In this document: positions 45,801 through 57,385 of the stretch, one piece after another | Layout: each line of letters opens with the position of its first letter | Numbering within the stretch: the first letter of the stretch is position 1 | Assembly: GCA_950097015.1 (NCBI GenBank) | Contig: CATNEN010000011.1 | Span: forward strand, 62,001 to 126,000 | Direction: 5' to 3' | Source of the DNA: Macrostomum hystrix | Taxonomy: Eukaryota; Platyhelminthes; Macrostomidae | Length of the DNA: 64,000 nt | Program-made: the position numbers and the translations under genes | Notes under the pieces: model-generated | Databases searched by the model: none | Seen by the model: the letters and a program-made list of their open reading frames with translations, nothing else | Told to the model about the DNA's origin: nothing

Positions 45801-48800
45801 AAGCTGAGCAAATAGTGAGCCAACTAAATCTTGATCAGGAGATTGCGCCCGCCGATTCAAACATCACGTATTATGTCGCGGGCAAGTTTGCTATATCAAT
45901 GCTTCACAAAAGCAATGTCCTCTCAGCTCATTGCCTCTCAGCACAATGACCTTTCTGCTAACGCCGTCGACGTGTCGTCAATTTTTTTGCAACGTCAATC
46001 GAGGAGGCATATCTAGACCTTCTATTCTTGTTTTCAGAATTTGTAACGATGTATGGAAAGTAATCTTGCAGTTGCAGAGCAGCCAACAATTTATGGAGCC
46101 GCAACACCGCTACGTTGTTCTGTTCGATTCGATTTACTCAAGGATCTTCAAGGGGCTCCCGTATCTGCGATTTCGAACGCACTGCGAGTATTGACATCCG
46201 ATTTCGCAACTCCTGTGCCGGAAAATGTTTAACACTGCTGCAAAAAATTAGACTCGAAGGCTTTCGGCCTTGGCAACTCCTGCGAGAAAGCTTGCGAAAT
46301 TATACAAACAGTGACGTGTACGTTTTAATCTTTGGCCTATATAATTATCATCGTCCGATATTTCTACTATCTAACAGGTAAACTAAAAAAAAGGAGTTTA
46401 AGTTTTAATATTTGATATATCACGTACGTATTAGCTAATAAGAAGCAGCTATTTAAGTCGGCCCGGTTGTGTACGCCCTCCCCAAAAGCCTTCACTTCCA
46501 TTAGTAATCTAGAATTCTATGATCTGTTCAACTTGTTAGCTCTTTCCTTTCCCTCGTCTCTGGTTAGCTAGCAACTCGTCTCTTTTTTATCGTATCACTC
46601 CCCTTTCAGCTCATACTCTCTGGCCCGTCCTTACTTGTGTTCTTTCTACCTTCTGCCCCCTCCATATCTCTTGGTAAATATATTCGATTCTTCGGCCTGC
46701 CGTTTTCGATTCGTTCCGTGCCGTAAATACTGCGAAGACTCAATTCATTTTAAGTAGTCACTACAATAGTTACATCAGACGCATATGCTACTGGTAGTAT
46801 AAACCTATATAATAGTTATTTTCAGTCAAAATGAATTATAAGACTCACCATCTGTGCAAAGTCTTTAGTTGCAAGCCCGCTTAGTTTTGTCACAGCCTCA
46901 AGCATCATAGCGTCCCGGGCCTGATTAAGTCGCTCCTTCTCTCCAAGCCAGCTCATTTCGTTGGGCACAATCACGTGATACACACTGCCCTCAGCGCGGC
47001 CTCTGCCTCGACTTTGGACCATAGCAATCTCGTTAGTCACATGACAAAAACGAACAACGGTGTTGCACTTTTGCACATCAAGGCCTTCTTCTGTGACGCT
47101 GGTGCTAATAATAATTTTTACCGAACCGCGACGGAATTCACTTAGCAGATCCGACTGGCCAATTTGCGTAATTCCACCCTGGCGGAGTAGTGAGGTCAAA
47201 TATTAAATATAAAAAAGATTGCTAGAAAGAAGAAACACCAAATGTCAGATTCTCTATAGTCATGGGTTTCCTGAAAATTTTTTACTATATCAAATTAGAA
47301 ATTGACCCCCTGATCTGTCACACGAAAGACATTATTTTTCATTGCCTAAGCTCTCAAATGACCACGAGTCAGCTATTCGCAGATTTAACAGATTATTAAG
47401 CTTACAGAATCACTAGAAGCATTAGCTCCAGTTATGACGCCTGTTCGAATACCGGCCATACGTAACTCTGTTGACTCCACATCCAAAAAGTTTTTTACAG
47501 CAACAGTGAAGCAACGCTGCTGCACGAAGACAAGCGCGCGAGAATCCGGTTGGCGTTTGAATTGATCAGCCAAGATTTCACGCAGCTGCGCCAGGGCAGG
47601 ACTATGTCTTGCCGCTACAGGGTTCTCAGAACAGTGGGCTCGCATCTGGGGCAGCAGATTCTGATTTAGAAGATCGCGAAGCTGGGCGTCAAGCTCGCAT
47701 GTTGGCTGTCTGGTGTGGACAGAGAAAAAAATTATTAAGTCAAGCATTGCAAGAGAAACGAATCTGATTTAGAGTAAATAGACAGCAGTCCATTCCACAT
47801 TCAGCTTAATTTTATACCTACAAGTGAGAAAAAGCTGCAGTTTGGAATGCTGCTTTTGGTCACAATTGGTCTTAATATTAAGATATAAGACAATATCTTA
47901 ACTATGAAAACAGTGTTAAAAAAAATTGGGATACATAGGTAGAAGAATACTCCCTAATAGTTCAGCATCGAGTAATTCCCAGAAAACAAATCACTAGTTA
48001 AATAGAATAGTTGCAAGAACTATTAATTTTTACCAATTACTATTGCGCTATGTGTTATAGTGCTACGTTTAGTTTAGTTTATCAAGCTAAAACATAGGAA
48101 TACGGTTTCAAACTTTAAAGCGCACCTATCCGTTACATTAGTGTCGCACAGGTGTTCCTCGATGTAAGCTAAAGCGTCGGTACATCGAAACAGGCTCCAC
48201 AGAAGTGTGGCCACATTGCAGTGATGCAGGCGTCTCCAAACCGTGGCCGCTTCAACAAAGCGAGCAGATAAGCGAGAGCGCAGCTCACCGCAGAAGTTTG
48301 TATAGAGGAAAGTGTTGCGTGGCGGTGGAGTAAGCGGAGCAAGACCCATCCGGTCACAGGCCTCGGCCAAGCCCTGTGTGGTGGATCAGCTTAACAATAA
48401 GAATAGCAAGCTAAGAATAACAATTCGTTGGCTGCCTGCTAGTTAAAGCTGGCGCCCCGGCGGTGTTCCTCTGTTCACCCCTAATCCCTGCGGCGCGCCT
48501 AGTGAAACAGCATTTTTTCACTGACGTTTTTAAGGTATTGTTTTTGAGGTGCTGACATTTTATCGATGTGAAAAGTTAAATTGTTGTCTTACGAAATTTT
48601 CTGAATTGACTCGTACTTTGATGACCAATAAACGAAAGTGGTCAATAATTTGTCTTACTTATCACAAGTAATTGACTGTTACAACTACTGTAGCTTAAAG
48701 GTAAGTTTCTTTCATTTCTCGAAAGGACCATTGCAGATCATGCTGATCAGTTTTAAAGCTTATTTGCGAACCAAAAGTCGCAAGACTGCCAAGTTACACC

Positions 48801-51800
48801 GAAGTTTTGGATCTGAGATGCCTAGATGGTACTTTAAAGAAGCCTATACGATATGTAATTCCTGCATAATATCTGGAGTCACAATAAAGAGCATGGAAAG
48901 CTCTAGATTTTTAATACGCTGTAAGGTATGGTCCGTCTACGCTATGAACATTCTCGCAAGTGCATCGTGCAACGTGCTGGGTGTGTCGGCGCCACCTTAA
49001 ATTTTTAAATATAGATTGGCATTCAGCTAAGGATGTCTCTCAAGCGCTTCGTGTATACCTAAACGCTTGTCTTACAACGCACCTGCTCCGCCCGATCCAT
49101 AAGCTCATCGAGGCAGCGACGCACCGGATCGCGCTCCTTCCTATCTGTCTTGTGCAGTCGAAAATCCGGGTTGATTACGTGACTCTGGAGCGATGCAGCA
49201 CAATGGCGCACGGTGACCATGCGATGGCAGTCCAGACTGGCACACAAACGTAGAACATGTTTTTCTGCGTCTGTAGCTCTATGCGCCCGTCCGGTTCCTG
49301 GACTGGCAGTCAGGCCGACTATCTGGGGCAAGCGGGAACCGCTAGGCTTCTGCTCCTTGCACTGCGCAAAAGTAAGGGGGTTTGGGGGATAATGACATTA
49401 CAAGTACATGGGAAACCTTGCGTAACGCTTTTGAAAAGCTATGGAATCACTCGAAACTAGAATTGAAGAAAATAATTAGCTCGTATATCTCCCAGTGATA
49501 ATGTTTGACCGTACGTGTACGTGTATTTTATGGCTCTACGACATAAAACATAGTCATAGTCATAAAACATAGAGAATGAGTATTGCATTCTCGCTTTTGA
49601 GTAGCGGTAAAGAAATATACTTAAAAAATGGCTTTTTCGACAAAATAAGTCAGAATAAATATTTAAATCTGCAATTATTTCTCTGGATTCTAGCAAACGT
49701 CAGCTGGCAAACGGCAAACGATATTTAAAGTATTTAAAGTATTCAAGTATTTTATCAGGCAATGGGCTCGTCGCACAACATTAAGGTGCTTTCTGGTAAA
49801 TATAACTACTTTTTATCTTTTTCTTAAAGATGTAGCAGCAGAAATTACTACCTAGTATTTTTCATCTGCTTATTCACTTTTGATCTAGAAATAGATTTAG
49901 ACAAAAATCTGAAACTTTCGCGGCAAAAGTTGCGTTCGACAGATAATTAGAGGAGAACATAAATAGGCTTTGCTGTTGAATTTAGTCTTGTAGACCTCAC
50001 TACTTGTCCGGCGGTCAAATCTGTGCAGTTGCGAATTCTTTTGTAATGTGTTGCTGACAAAGTCTTTCTGTAAAGAGTTACTACAGCAATAACAAGTACT
50101 AAACAAAGTAGCAAAGTAGTGCAACTAATTACGAGTATTTTTTCCTCGCAGTATATCTTCAGAACAATATAATTCTTAAAATATTTTACCCGATTCATTG
50201 GTATTCACACCTGGAAGTAGAATTCCATGATCTTATTGGACGGATGATCCTTGGCGCAATGGTGACATTCGTCGAATATGATAAGGCGAAACTTTGTTAA
50301 ATCACCATTCAGTCCGTCCTCACACTTGTCCTTCAAGCTGTTAAGAAGAATTTGAGTGCTCATTATTAGCACAGAGTGGTGGCGCAGAAGAAAGCCGAGT
50401 GGGGCTCGATCGCCATCACCCCCAGTGACACAGACAATCCTGGGTTTGGCAAGAAAGGTGACGTTAAAATTTTTTTGACACTGGTTTGTTCGAATTTAAT
50501 GTTTTTATAAGCCAGTGGCCTACAAGTAGGGTGCGCCACAACGCATAAAATACACATAAAAACGAGACAAAGACAAGACGAAAAAACACTCATAGACCGT
50601 ATCATCATGAAGTTTCGGCGCCATTAAAATACTACGAAAAAATAATGTTTAGGCAATGGTAATAAGAAACTCTAAATAAATCTATTGGCTGCTATTGTTG
50701 TTAAGCAGGGGGCTAACCTGTCCTGGAACTCCATCGGCAGTTGAGCCTTAAAGGCAGCATATTGTTGCTCGACCAAATTCTTTCTATCGGCAAGAAAGCA
50801 CACTCGAGCAGTTCTCGTTTGGTCTTCCAACAAGCGAGCGGTAGCGATGCGGATGCTGACTAAAGTCTTTCCAGATCCTGTAGGCGCAATGATGACGCAG
50901 TTCAGGCCAGCTACTCCGCTACTAGCTAATTCTTCTTGATACACTCGCATCTGCAGCGTGCGAGACTCCCGCGAATCAGCGCCTTCATCCTCTTCTATGT
51001 TTTGGGTAAAGAATTAAGCGCGCCTTGTTGCGTATTAAACACGTAACGAGTGAAAACTTACAGAACTCACGCATTAGATTTTGACAGACGGAAACCCGAC
51101 TTCTAAACCAAAAATATGCTTTTTCGTAAATGTGAGAGCAGGACCCATGCTGAATGCAGATATTTTAAAACTATAAAAAGATTACAAAAAGCAAGGACTC
51201 TTAAATTTGCGATTGCCAATTTTTGCCTGTTCTGAAATGAGATACTATCCATATACCAGAAGCTAATCATGTGTTGAGAAATGTGTTACAGCATTGAATA
51301 AGAACTATTAAGAAAAATTCATAAAAGTCGTATTGTGGCGAGTTGAGCCACGTAAATTTTATTTGGCAGAAGAAGGGGCAAGGCGCATCACGTAAAGGTC
51401 TTAAGTTATATATGCCAGCGGTGTACACAGGGCAGCCAGTCAACGCACAGCGTTTATGCACATAGCGCCGGCCTTCCTGGCCGGGGTTGGGGTGGCTGCC
51501 GGAGCGCGCACGCGCGTGTGGCGTGACCGCCACATGGCTCCCCCCAGCGCTGGCCTAGGACCGAAACCGCGTCGGGCGGCACCGACGAGGCGGAAGCTGG
51601 CGGCGACCGGACGCTGGAGGCAGGGCCGCTTGCACCGGTGGGAGGCCTGTCGGTAGGTGCGCCGGCGGCGGCGCTGGCGGTTGTGCAGCTGCGACCGGGG
51701 GGTCTCCATCCCGTGGCAGTTGTGGACGGCCGTCCCGGCGGGGGCGGCCTCGTGGCCGCAGCGCCGGAGCCGGAATCGCCTCGCAGGGGTCGAGCACCGC

Positions 51801-54800
51801 AGGCTTGAGTCTGTCCACTGCCACGTGATCCTGCCGCGTGCCCAGGTCGAGGCGGAAGGTCCTGGCTCCGCGCTCAAGGACCTTGAAGGGCCCGAAGTAC
51901 GGCCGCTGCAGAGATGGCCGGTGGCCGTCGCGGCGGATGAAGACGTGCGTGCAGGACTCCAGGGCAGCAGGCACGGAGGCAGCGACGCGGCCGTGTCGCG
52001 AGGTTGGAGGCGGCCGGAAAGATTGCACCGCGTTGCGTAGCCGGGCCAGAAACTGGTCGTAGGAGCCCGCGTGTGGCGCCGCTTGCAGGCATTCTCCCGG
52101 TACCGTCAGCGGGGCGCCGTAGACCAGCTCAGCTGAGGAGACGCCGATGTCCTCTTTGGGAGCCGTGCGGATGCCCAGCAACGCCCAGGGTAGCTCGTCC
52201 GTCCACGTCGGTCCTGTCAGGCGCGCCATCAGGGATGCCTTGAGCTGGCGGTGGAAGCGCTCCACCATGCCGTTAGACTGTGGGTGGAAAGCGGTGGTGT
52301 GGTGCAGCTGCATGCCCAGCAGCCTCGACACGTTGGCCCAGAGCTCGGAGGTGAACTGGGAGCCGCGGTCGGAAGTGACATCGCTGGGCACGCCGAAACG
52401 GGCGATCCAACCGGCGATGAAGGTGGACGCGCAGGAGGCAGCGGAAGTGTCGGCCAAGGGGAAAACCTCCGGCCAGCGGGAGAACCTGTCGACGACGGTC
52501 AGCAGGTGCGTGAAACCGCGGGACTGCGGCAGCGGTCCGACTAGGTCGATGTGGACGTGTGCGAAACGGCTACCGGGCACCGGGATGCTGGTGGGCGGGG
52601 CGGTCACGTGGCGCTGCACTTTGGCCGTCTGGCAGGCGATGCAGCTGCGAGCCCATTGGCCGACGTCCCTGTTGATGCCCGGCCACACGAACTTCTCAGA
52701 CACTAGGCGCCGCGTACTGCGTACGGACGGGTGCGCCAGGCTGTGGACGGCGTCGAAAACGGCGCGGCGGAAGTTGGCGGGCACCAACGGGCGCGGGCGG
52801 CCGGTCACGATGTCGCAGATGACCTCCAGGCCCGGACGCAACGCCACGCGCTCGAGCTGCAGGCCGGTGCCGGCGAGCGTGGGAACGTCTGCCCTTTGTG
52901 CGCGTGCCAGGGCCGCGTAGTCGATTCCGGGGAGCAGCGGCTGCTCGGAGGCGATGGTGCAGCGGGACAGGGCATCGGCAACCGGATTGTCCTTGCCCGC
53001 CACGTGCCGGATGTCGGTGGTGAACTCCGACACGTATGCGAGGTGCCGCTGCTGGCGCGCTGACCAGGGGTCCGACAACTTGGCCATGGCGGCGACCAGG
53101 GGTTTGTGGTCGGTGTAAGCGGTGAAGATGCGGCCTTCCAAAAAGTAGCGGAAATGCCGCGTGGCCAGATAGAGAGCGAGTAACTCACGGTCGAAGGCGC
53201 TGTACTTTTGTTCAGCAGGTCGCAGTTGGCGGCTGAAGAAAGCTAGTGGCCGCCAGGCCTCGCCGGCACGCTGCTCCAGGACCGCCCCGATGGCGGTGTC
53301 CGAGGCGTCGACCGTCAGCGCCGTTGGGGCATCGGGCTCCGGGTGCGCAAGCATGGTAGCGTCAACCAGGGCTTGCTTCGTGCTGTTGAAGGCGTCCGTC
53401 AGCTCCGGTGTCCACCGAACGGTCTTGTCCTTGCTGGCCAGGACGCCGTAGATGGGGCGCAGCAGCTGGGCGGCTCGCGGCACGAACCTGTGATAGAAGT
53501 TTACCATGCCGGCGAACTCTTGCAGGCCCTTGACGGTCGCGGGCGGTGCGAATCGGGCGATGGCTTCGACTTTGTCTGGTAGCGGCACGGCGCCCCGGCT
53601 GTTGATGCGGTGGCCCAGAAAGTCGATTTCGCTGCGGCCAAACTGGCACTTGGCTGGATTGACGAGGAGGCCGTTGTCTGCCAGGCGCAGGAACAGCGTG
53701 CGCAGGTGCTCCAGATGCTGCTGAGGGCCGCTGCTCGCCACCAGGAAATCGTCAATATAGGCGAACACACAGTCCAAGCCCTGGCAGACCGTGTCAATCA
53801 GCCGTTGGAAGGCCTGGGCGGCGTTTTTGAGTCCGAATGGCATCCGGAGGAACTCAAACAAGCCGAATGGCGTGATGACGGCCGTCTTGGCGATGTCGGC
53901 TTCGGCAACCGGAATCTGGTGGTAGCCCCGCACCAGGTCGATCTTGGAAAAAATTTTGCATCCGGACAACCGCGCAGAAAAGTCCTGGATGTGCGGCACC
54001 GGGTAGCGGTCGGGCACCGTGGCGTCGTTGAGGCGCCGGAAGTCGCCGCAGGGCCGCCAACCACCGGAGGATTTTGGCACCATGTGCAGCGGCGAAGACC
54101 AGGGGCTGCAAGACCGCCGCACGATGCCAAGCTGCTCTAGGTTGCGGAATTCCTCCTTGGCCACCGCCAGCTTGTCAGGCGGCAGGCGGCGCGCCCGGGC
54201 GTGGACGGGGGGGCCCGTCGTAGGAATATGGTGTTTGACCCCGTGGAGCGGCCGGGCTTTCTGGAAACTCGGCTCTGTCAGCGTCGGGAACTCCGCGAGC
54301 AGCTGGCTGTACGGGTCCCCAGCGACTGCGGCGGCGAGCTGCGGGACCGGTCCGGACCCGAGCAGCAGGTGGGCGCTGGACAGCGAGCTAGTGTCGAGCA
54401 GCCGGCGGTTTGGCATGTCCACCAGCAGGCCGTGGTGCCGCAGGAAATCCGCGCCGATCAAAGGCCGCGAAACCTCGGCCAGGATGAACGGCCAGGTGCA
54501 GGTCTTGACGCCGAGGTCGAGCGTTAGCGTCCGGCTGCCGAACGTCCGGATCGGGCTGCCGTTGGCCGCGAACAGCGGCGGGCCGGGTGTGTGCGAGCGG
54601 GCGTCTGCACCAGAGACAGGGAAAATGCTCACCTCAGCTCCGGTGTCGACCAAGAAGCGCCGGCCCGTGGCTACGTCGGGGATGAGCAGGAGGTTGTTGC
54701 TGCCGGCCGTCGAGGCGATCACTGACGGCCGGCCGGCCCGTTTCCCGAGAACCGGCACGGCGGCTCGCAACGCCGGGCCTTGGCGCCGAACTTCCGGTGG

Positions 54801-56134
54801 AAGAAACAGATAGGGCCGTCAGCCTCCATCGGCTGGTGCTGCTGCGGCTTGGCGCGAGCTGGGCGGGCGGTGGCAGCAACTACCGGCGGGTGCTCTGGCG
54901 GCAGGGTGGCTGTGGCCACGGGCTGCGCCCGGCTCGCCCAGAGTTCATCCGCGAGTCGAGCAACTGCGCGCGGGTCTGCGAAATCCGCGGACACGAGTGC
55001 TAGGCGAATGTCGGTCGGCAGCTGCTGGCGGAACAGCTCCTCGAAGATCATGCAGGGCCGGTGGTTGCCGAGCAGGGCCAGCATTTCGTCCATGAGCTCG
55101 GACGGGCGGCGGTCACCGAGGCCGGCCAGGTTGAGCAGCCGGCTGGCACGCTGCTGCTGCGTCAGGCCGAAGGTGCCGAGGAGGCGGGCCTTGAGCTCGC
55201 CGTACTTGTTCTCCTCCGGCGGGTTCTCAAGCACGTCCAGCAGGCGCTCGGCGGACTGCTGGTCCAGCGCAGCTACGAGGTGAAAGTACTTGGTATTGTC
55301 CTGCGTGATGTTGCGGAGGACGAATTGCGCCTCTGCCTGGACGAACCAGGCGCGAGGCTGGCTGGCCCAGAACGTGGGCAGCTTGAGGGCCACTGCAGAC
55401 TCAGTTGACATACTGAGGAGTTCTTCTCAAACAGGCGGTTGAGAGTCGGGCTCACCAATGTGGCGAGTTGAGCCACGTAAATTTTATTTGGCAGAAGAAG
55501 GGGCAAGGCGCATCACGTAAAGGTCTTAAGTTATATATGCCAGCGGTGTACACAGGGCAGCCAGTCAACGCACAGCGTTTATGCACATAGCGCCGGCCTT
55601 CCTGGCCGGGGTTGGGGTGGCTGCCGGAGCGCGCACGCGCGTGTGGCGTGACCGCCACAGTATGGTAAAAAGATGAAAAAAATATCCGAAATTTCTAGCT
55701 GCCAATGTCACAGAGGGGATCGCCACTCCACTCTTAAATTTCCCAGACAAGACTGCGTGAACTGAAACGATTGACCCAGCAAGGCACAAGGCACTTGTTA
55801 TAAAAGAGCTCGAACTCAGAACTTAGTAATACACACAATAAAAGGACAGACGCCACCAGCTACTATAACACTAACCAATTGGGATTAAGCAGAGCTAGCA
55901 TAAGGATCTTTAAAAAACTTAGATTGTAAGATTAGAGAAAACATACCCCCGTAATCATTATCTTGCAAGCCCTCAGAAAGCTTTGGCTGCTTGCTGGCGG
56001 GTTCACTTAACAGTGGCAGCGCCGCCAATTTCATTACTTCATCATCGTGCCTCAGTCGTTGTGGTTGCTTTCGCTGCTGATCAGTAAGTGCTAATGCATT
56101 CTCGCCAGTAGGAACAAGACCATTGGCGCAAGCT
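42835..56134 (-). CDS. RIG-I-like receptor helicase (5' end not seen)
   Basis: Cytoplasmic double-stranded RNA sensor family. Exons on the minus strand: 56134-55947, 50994-50718, 50439-50211, 49361-49083, 48373-48126, 47709-47406, 47178-46849, about 43711-43394 and 43029-42835. All checked junctions have GT/AG ends and join in phase; the start of the eighth exon is uncertain. Motifs in order: I 'APTGSGKT', Ib 'MSTQILLN', II 'IFDECHH', III 'LTASPGTG', a helical insert/pincer with 'CTDALAYI', IV-like 'ALVFVQQR', V '[10 protein letters not shown]' and VI '[15 protein letters not shown]'. The regulatory domain has two Cys pairs ('CLEC', 'CRHC') and ends '[10 protein letters not shown]' shortly before TGA. 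This domain and the VTNEIAMVQ box separate it from Dicer. No CARD is visible; the first exon here is a Gln/Lys-rich linker, so the N-terminus lies further upstream or is absent. Confidence 0.86.
43884..46521 (+). mobile_element. Decayed P-superfamily transposon in receptor intron
   Basis: Imperfect long terminal inverted repeats: 43884-43961 and 46456-46521 share 'atagaattctag' at the outside and a perfect 22 bp, 'gcgtacacaaccgggccg...', at the inside. The outer ends resemble 'CATAGAATT', beginning CA like the other P element. Flanks share 'atctgtt' (43877-43883 and 46522-46528), matching seven bases of the expected 8-bp duplication. The plus strand holds broken THAP9/P-type transposase sequence. 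It lies entirely within an intron of the receptor. Confidence 0.75.
44848..45949 (+). pseudogene. P-type transposase remnant
   Basis: The first part reads '[13 protein letters not shown]' (D-x-x-x-x-N-R type catalytic segment). After a frameshift near 44985 comes '[17 protein letters not shown]', the family's D-P-x-H-x-x-K-N box, then a TAG. After more broken sequence an open stretch (45452-45949) gives '[18 protein letters not shown]', '[19 protein letters not shown]' and '[12 protein letters not shown]', matching the C-terminal part of P/THAP9 transposases. Frameshifts and stops show it is dead. Confidence 0.75.
51334..51534 (-). repeat. 3' LTR of the intact gypsy element
   Basis: 201 bp, TG...CA ends, identical to 55459-55659. 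Confidence 0.95.
51555..54770 (-). CDS. pol: Gypsy pol: protease-RT-RNase H-integrase
   Basis: A frame of 1,071 residues, entered by -1 frameshift from gag. In order: protease '[11 protein letters not shown]' (about 40-50); RT with '[15 protein letters not shown]', '[13 protein letters not shown]' and catalytic YIDD (about 335-345); RNase H '[13 protein letters not shown]', '[11 protein letters not shown]' and '[10 protein letters not shown]'; integrase H2C2 zinc domain ('[13 protein letters not shown]', 'CIACQTAK'); and DDE core '[10 protein letters not shown]', '[10 protein letters not shown]', '[13 protein letters not shown]'. A proline-rich tail closes the protein. All catalytic motifs are present and there are no stops, so the copy could be active. 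Confidence 0.93.
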   Translation of the reverse strand: MRAAVPVLGKRAGRPSVIASTAGSNNLLLIPDVATGRRFLVDTGAEVSIFPVSGADARSHTPGPPLFAANGSPIRTFGSRTLTLDLGVKTCTWPFILAEVSRPLIGADFLRHHGLLVDMPNRRLLDTSSLSSAHLLLGSGPVPQLAAAVAGDPYSQLLAEFPTLTEPSFQKARPLHGVKHHIPTTGPPVHARARRLPPDKLAVAKEEFRNLEQLGIVRRSCSPWSSPLHMVPKSSGGWRPCGDFRRLNDATVPDRYPVPHIQDFSARLSGCKIFSKIDLVRGYHQIPVAEADIAKTAVITPFGLFEFLRMPFGLKNAAQAFQRLIDTVCQGLDCVFAYIDDFLVASSGPQQHLEHLRTLFLRLADNGLLVNPAKCQFGRSEIDFLGHRINSRGAVPLPDKVEAIARFAPPATVKGLQEFAGMVNFYHRFVPRAAQLLRPIYGVLASKDKTVRWTPELTDAFNSTKQALVDATMLAHPEPDAPTALTVDASDTAIGAVLEQRAGEAWRPLAFFSRQLRPAEQKYSAFDRELLALYLATRHFRYFLEGRIFTAYTDHKPLVAAMAKLSDPWSARQQRHLAYVSEFTTDIRHVAGKDNPVADALSRCTIASEQPLLPGIDYAALARAQRADVPTLAGTGLQLERVALRPGLEVICDIVTGRPRPLVPANFRRAVFDAVHSLAHPSVRSTRRLVSEKFVWPGINRDVGQWARSCIACQTAKVQRHVTAPPTSIPVPGSRFAHVHIDLVGPLPQSRGFTHLLTVVDRFSRWPEVFPLADTSAASCASTFIAGWIARFGVPSDVTSDRGSQFTSELWANVSRLLGMQLHHTTAFHPQSNGMVERFHRQLKASLMARLTGPTWTDELPWALLGIRTAPKEDIGVSSAELVYGAPLTVPGECLQAAPHAGSYDQFLARLRNAVQSFRPPPTSRHGRVAASVPAALESCTHVFIRRDGHRPSLQRPYFGPFKVLERGARTFRLDLGTRQDHVAVDRLKPAVLDPCEAIPAPALRPRGRPRRDGRPQLPRDGDPPVAAAQPPAPPPAHLPTGLPPVQAALPPASGRRQLPPRRCRPTRFRS
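54719..55411 (-). CDS. gag: Gypsy gag
   Basis: A 230-residue capsid/nucleocapsid protein that packages element RNA in cytoplasmic particles. The N-terminus '[22 protein letters not shown]' opens a typical metazoan gypsy capsid. The C-terminus has the group's special zinc motif C-x2-H-x9-C-x3-C ('[18 protein letters not shown]') in place of a CCHC knuckle. The ATG lies 47 bases after the 5' LTR. The last 52 bp overlap pol in the -1 frame, with a slippery site at 54740-54746. The frame is intact. Confidence 0.9.
   Translation of the reverse strand: MSTESAVALKLPTFWASQPRAWFVQAEAQFVLRNITQDNTKYFHLVAALDQQSAERLLDVLENPPEENKYGELKARLLGTFGLTQQQRASRLLNLAGLGDRRPSELMDEMLALLGNHRPCMIFEELFRQQLPTDIRLALVSADFADPRAVARLADELWASRAQPVATATLPPEHPPVVAATARPARAKPQQHQPMEADGPICFFHRKFGAKARRCEPPCRFSGNGPAGRQ
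54740..54746 (-). other. -1 frameshift heptamer GGGAAAC in gypsy gag/pol overlap
   Basis: Minus strand reads G GGA AAC in the gag phase. Slipping one base back enters the pol frame ('GKRAGRPSV'). A GC-rich self-complementary stretch 'gggccggccggccg' follows directly and could fold as the stimulatory structure. Register and position both fit a canonical programmed site. Confidence 0.75.
55459..55659 (-). repeat. 5' LTR of the intact gypsy element
   Basis: 201 bp, identical to 51334-51534. On the minus strand it has a 'catatataac' TATA-like box (about 55531-55538) and an AATAAA signal nearer the inner end. Confidence 0.95.
55531..55538 (-). promoter_or_regulatory. TATA-like box in the gypsy LTR
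   Basis: 'atatataa' on the minus strand within the 5' LTR, well placed upstream of the LTR AATAAA signal. A likely promoter of the element. Confidence 0.5.
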
Positions 56135-56304
56135 CTGGTGAAATATTGGCAAGGCAAAGATGCATAGGTTAACTTCAGGCTCAATAATAAAAATAATAAC
56201 TCATTGAACACTAAAGCTATAAAGAGTTAACCTAAAAAACTATTTACTGTATCTCTAGATTGGCCCACAGAAAATTCACAGAATGCTCAATCGTCTACCC
56301 GCCT

Positions 56305-56690
56305 GGCCTTTGGCCCGGCATCTCTCCCGGTTTTCATCCGCTTCCATCCGATTTTTGTACAATTTGCGGTCGAATAACATTGACCGGATGAAATCGTCCG
56401 GTTTTGTCCCGGATTTTGTTACCGGACCAAGAACCGGCAAGAAAAGCGGAACAATTGTCCGCCCGTCAAGAAAAATCAACCGGTTTTCATCCGCTTTTGT
56501 CTCCGATCTGTTGTCCGGCTAAAAACCGGACGAAAAAACGGCCATAAAACCGGATGAGTTCCGGATGAAATAATTTCAATTGCCCGCATTTTTGTCCGTT
56601 TCCTTCTCCGGTCGTTCGTCCGCCTGACTACCGGGCGAAAGGCGGACCAGAAATCGGGCGAAAACCGGTTAAACTTTCCGACGGCCTTGC
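56305..56690. repeat. Cluster of CCGG-centred short motifs in both orientations
   Basis: About fifteen CCGG tetramers occur in about 385 bp, mostly within 'accggatgaaa', 'ccggttttcatccg' and 'aaccggacga', in direct and inverted orientation, set in AT-rich sequence. Dense short motifs in both orientations near one end are typical of EnSpm/CACTA subterminal repeats, and an EnSpm-like gene starts 700 bp downstream. I did not find a matching cluster or CACTA terminus at the other side, so that assignment is tentative. Confidence 0.55.
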
Positions 56691-57385
56691 CCTCCTACTA
56701 CTTACTTACTAAGTAGCTTTAGAATTCGTAAGGTATAGCGCTTTTCCAAATGATATTGGAAAATCAAGCAACTTACTTTTTGGTACTGTTCCGTCCCTCA
56801 ACATTTACATTTTTTGGTTCCCATTGGACTATTAACTCGTTAGTACATGAAGAACTGTAGTGTACTGATTTTTGAAATTTAAAAAGGTACGCAAGTTTGT
56901 GCAACAATTATAAAAGTAAGATCTGTCTGCGGTATTTAATTCAAGGATGTAATGCAATATGAATACCGGATGACATTTATTTTTGTTATTTGTCATACTA
57001 TAATTTACACATAATTGTGTTTCGTGTTTCATTCAGAATATTATTACTTTGATGCATTATTCATTACTAACTATATCCTCTTCCTGTTGGCCAGCGCTAT
57101 AAGGGTTGTTCGTCTCGTTTCGAATAAGCTCAGCTCTCGACTTGCTCATTTTACAATTCACTTAATTTAAAGCGTGTGCATGTAGGGCTAAAAGACAAGC
57201 AGCACCTGAATTAAATAGCTGATGACTTTATATATATCTTGCCAAAAAATTGCCTATATCTTGTCCATGTAGTCCAGGTGTGCTTGTGAGTTGGAAATAT
57301 ACTAGCTGTCATCATTGAAGTAAAAGTTCATAACCTTCTGCAGTCGCCAGGCTGGTGCCAGTGATCAATATACCGATATATCTAT
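56691..57385. other. Unassigned upstream region of the EnSpm-like gene
   Basis: AT-rich, no open frame of note. It may contain the promoter and leader of the gene starting at 57386. No specific element recognised. Confidence 0.4.

Larger units (their letters stand above)
51334..55659 (-). mobile_element. Intact Ty3/gypsy LTR retrotransposon
   Basis: 4,326 bp with 201-bp LTRs (51334-51534 and 55459-55659) that read identically. It is flanked by 'gtat' (51330-51333 and 55660-55663) as a 4-bp target duplication. It encodes gag and a pol of order protease, RT, RNase H, integrase. The primer-binding region after the 5' LTR begins 'ttggtgagcccgac', and a G-rich polypurine tract ('tggggggagcc') precedes the 3' LTR. 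Identical LTRs and open frames indicate very recent insertion. It sits in the receptor intron between 55947 and 50994, in the same orientation as the gene, so its LTR polyadenylation signal could truncate the host transcript. Confidence 0.95.

Noticed and set aside
46822-50950. Dicer helicase as the identity of the DECH helicase exons
   Set aside because: The C-terminal exons encode a RIG-I-type regulatory domain with two Cys pairs, and no PAZ or RNase III sequence follows.
51438-54813. Several plus-strand open frames of 100-260 codons across the gypsy element
   Set aside because: They are antisense shadows of the GC-rich pol gene, with no domain character of their own.
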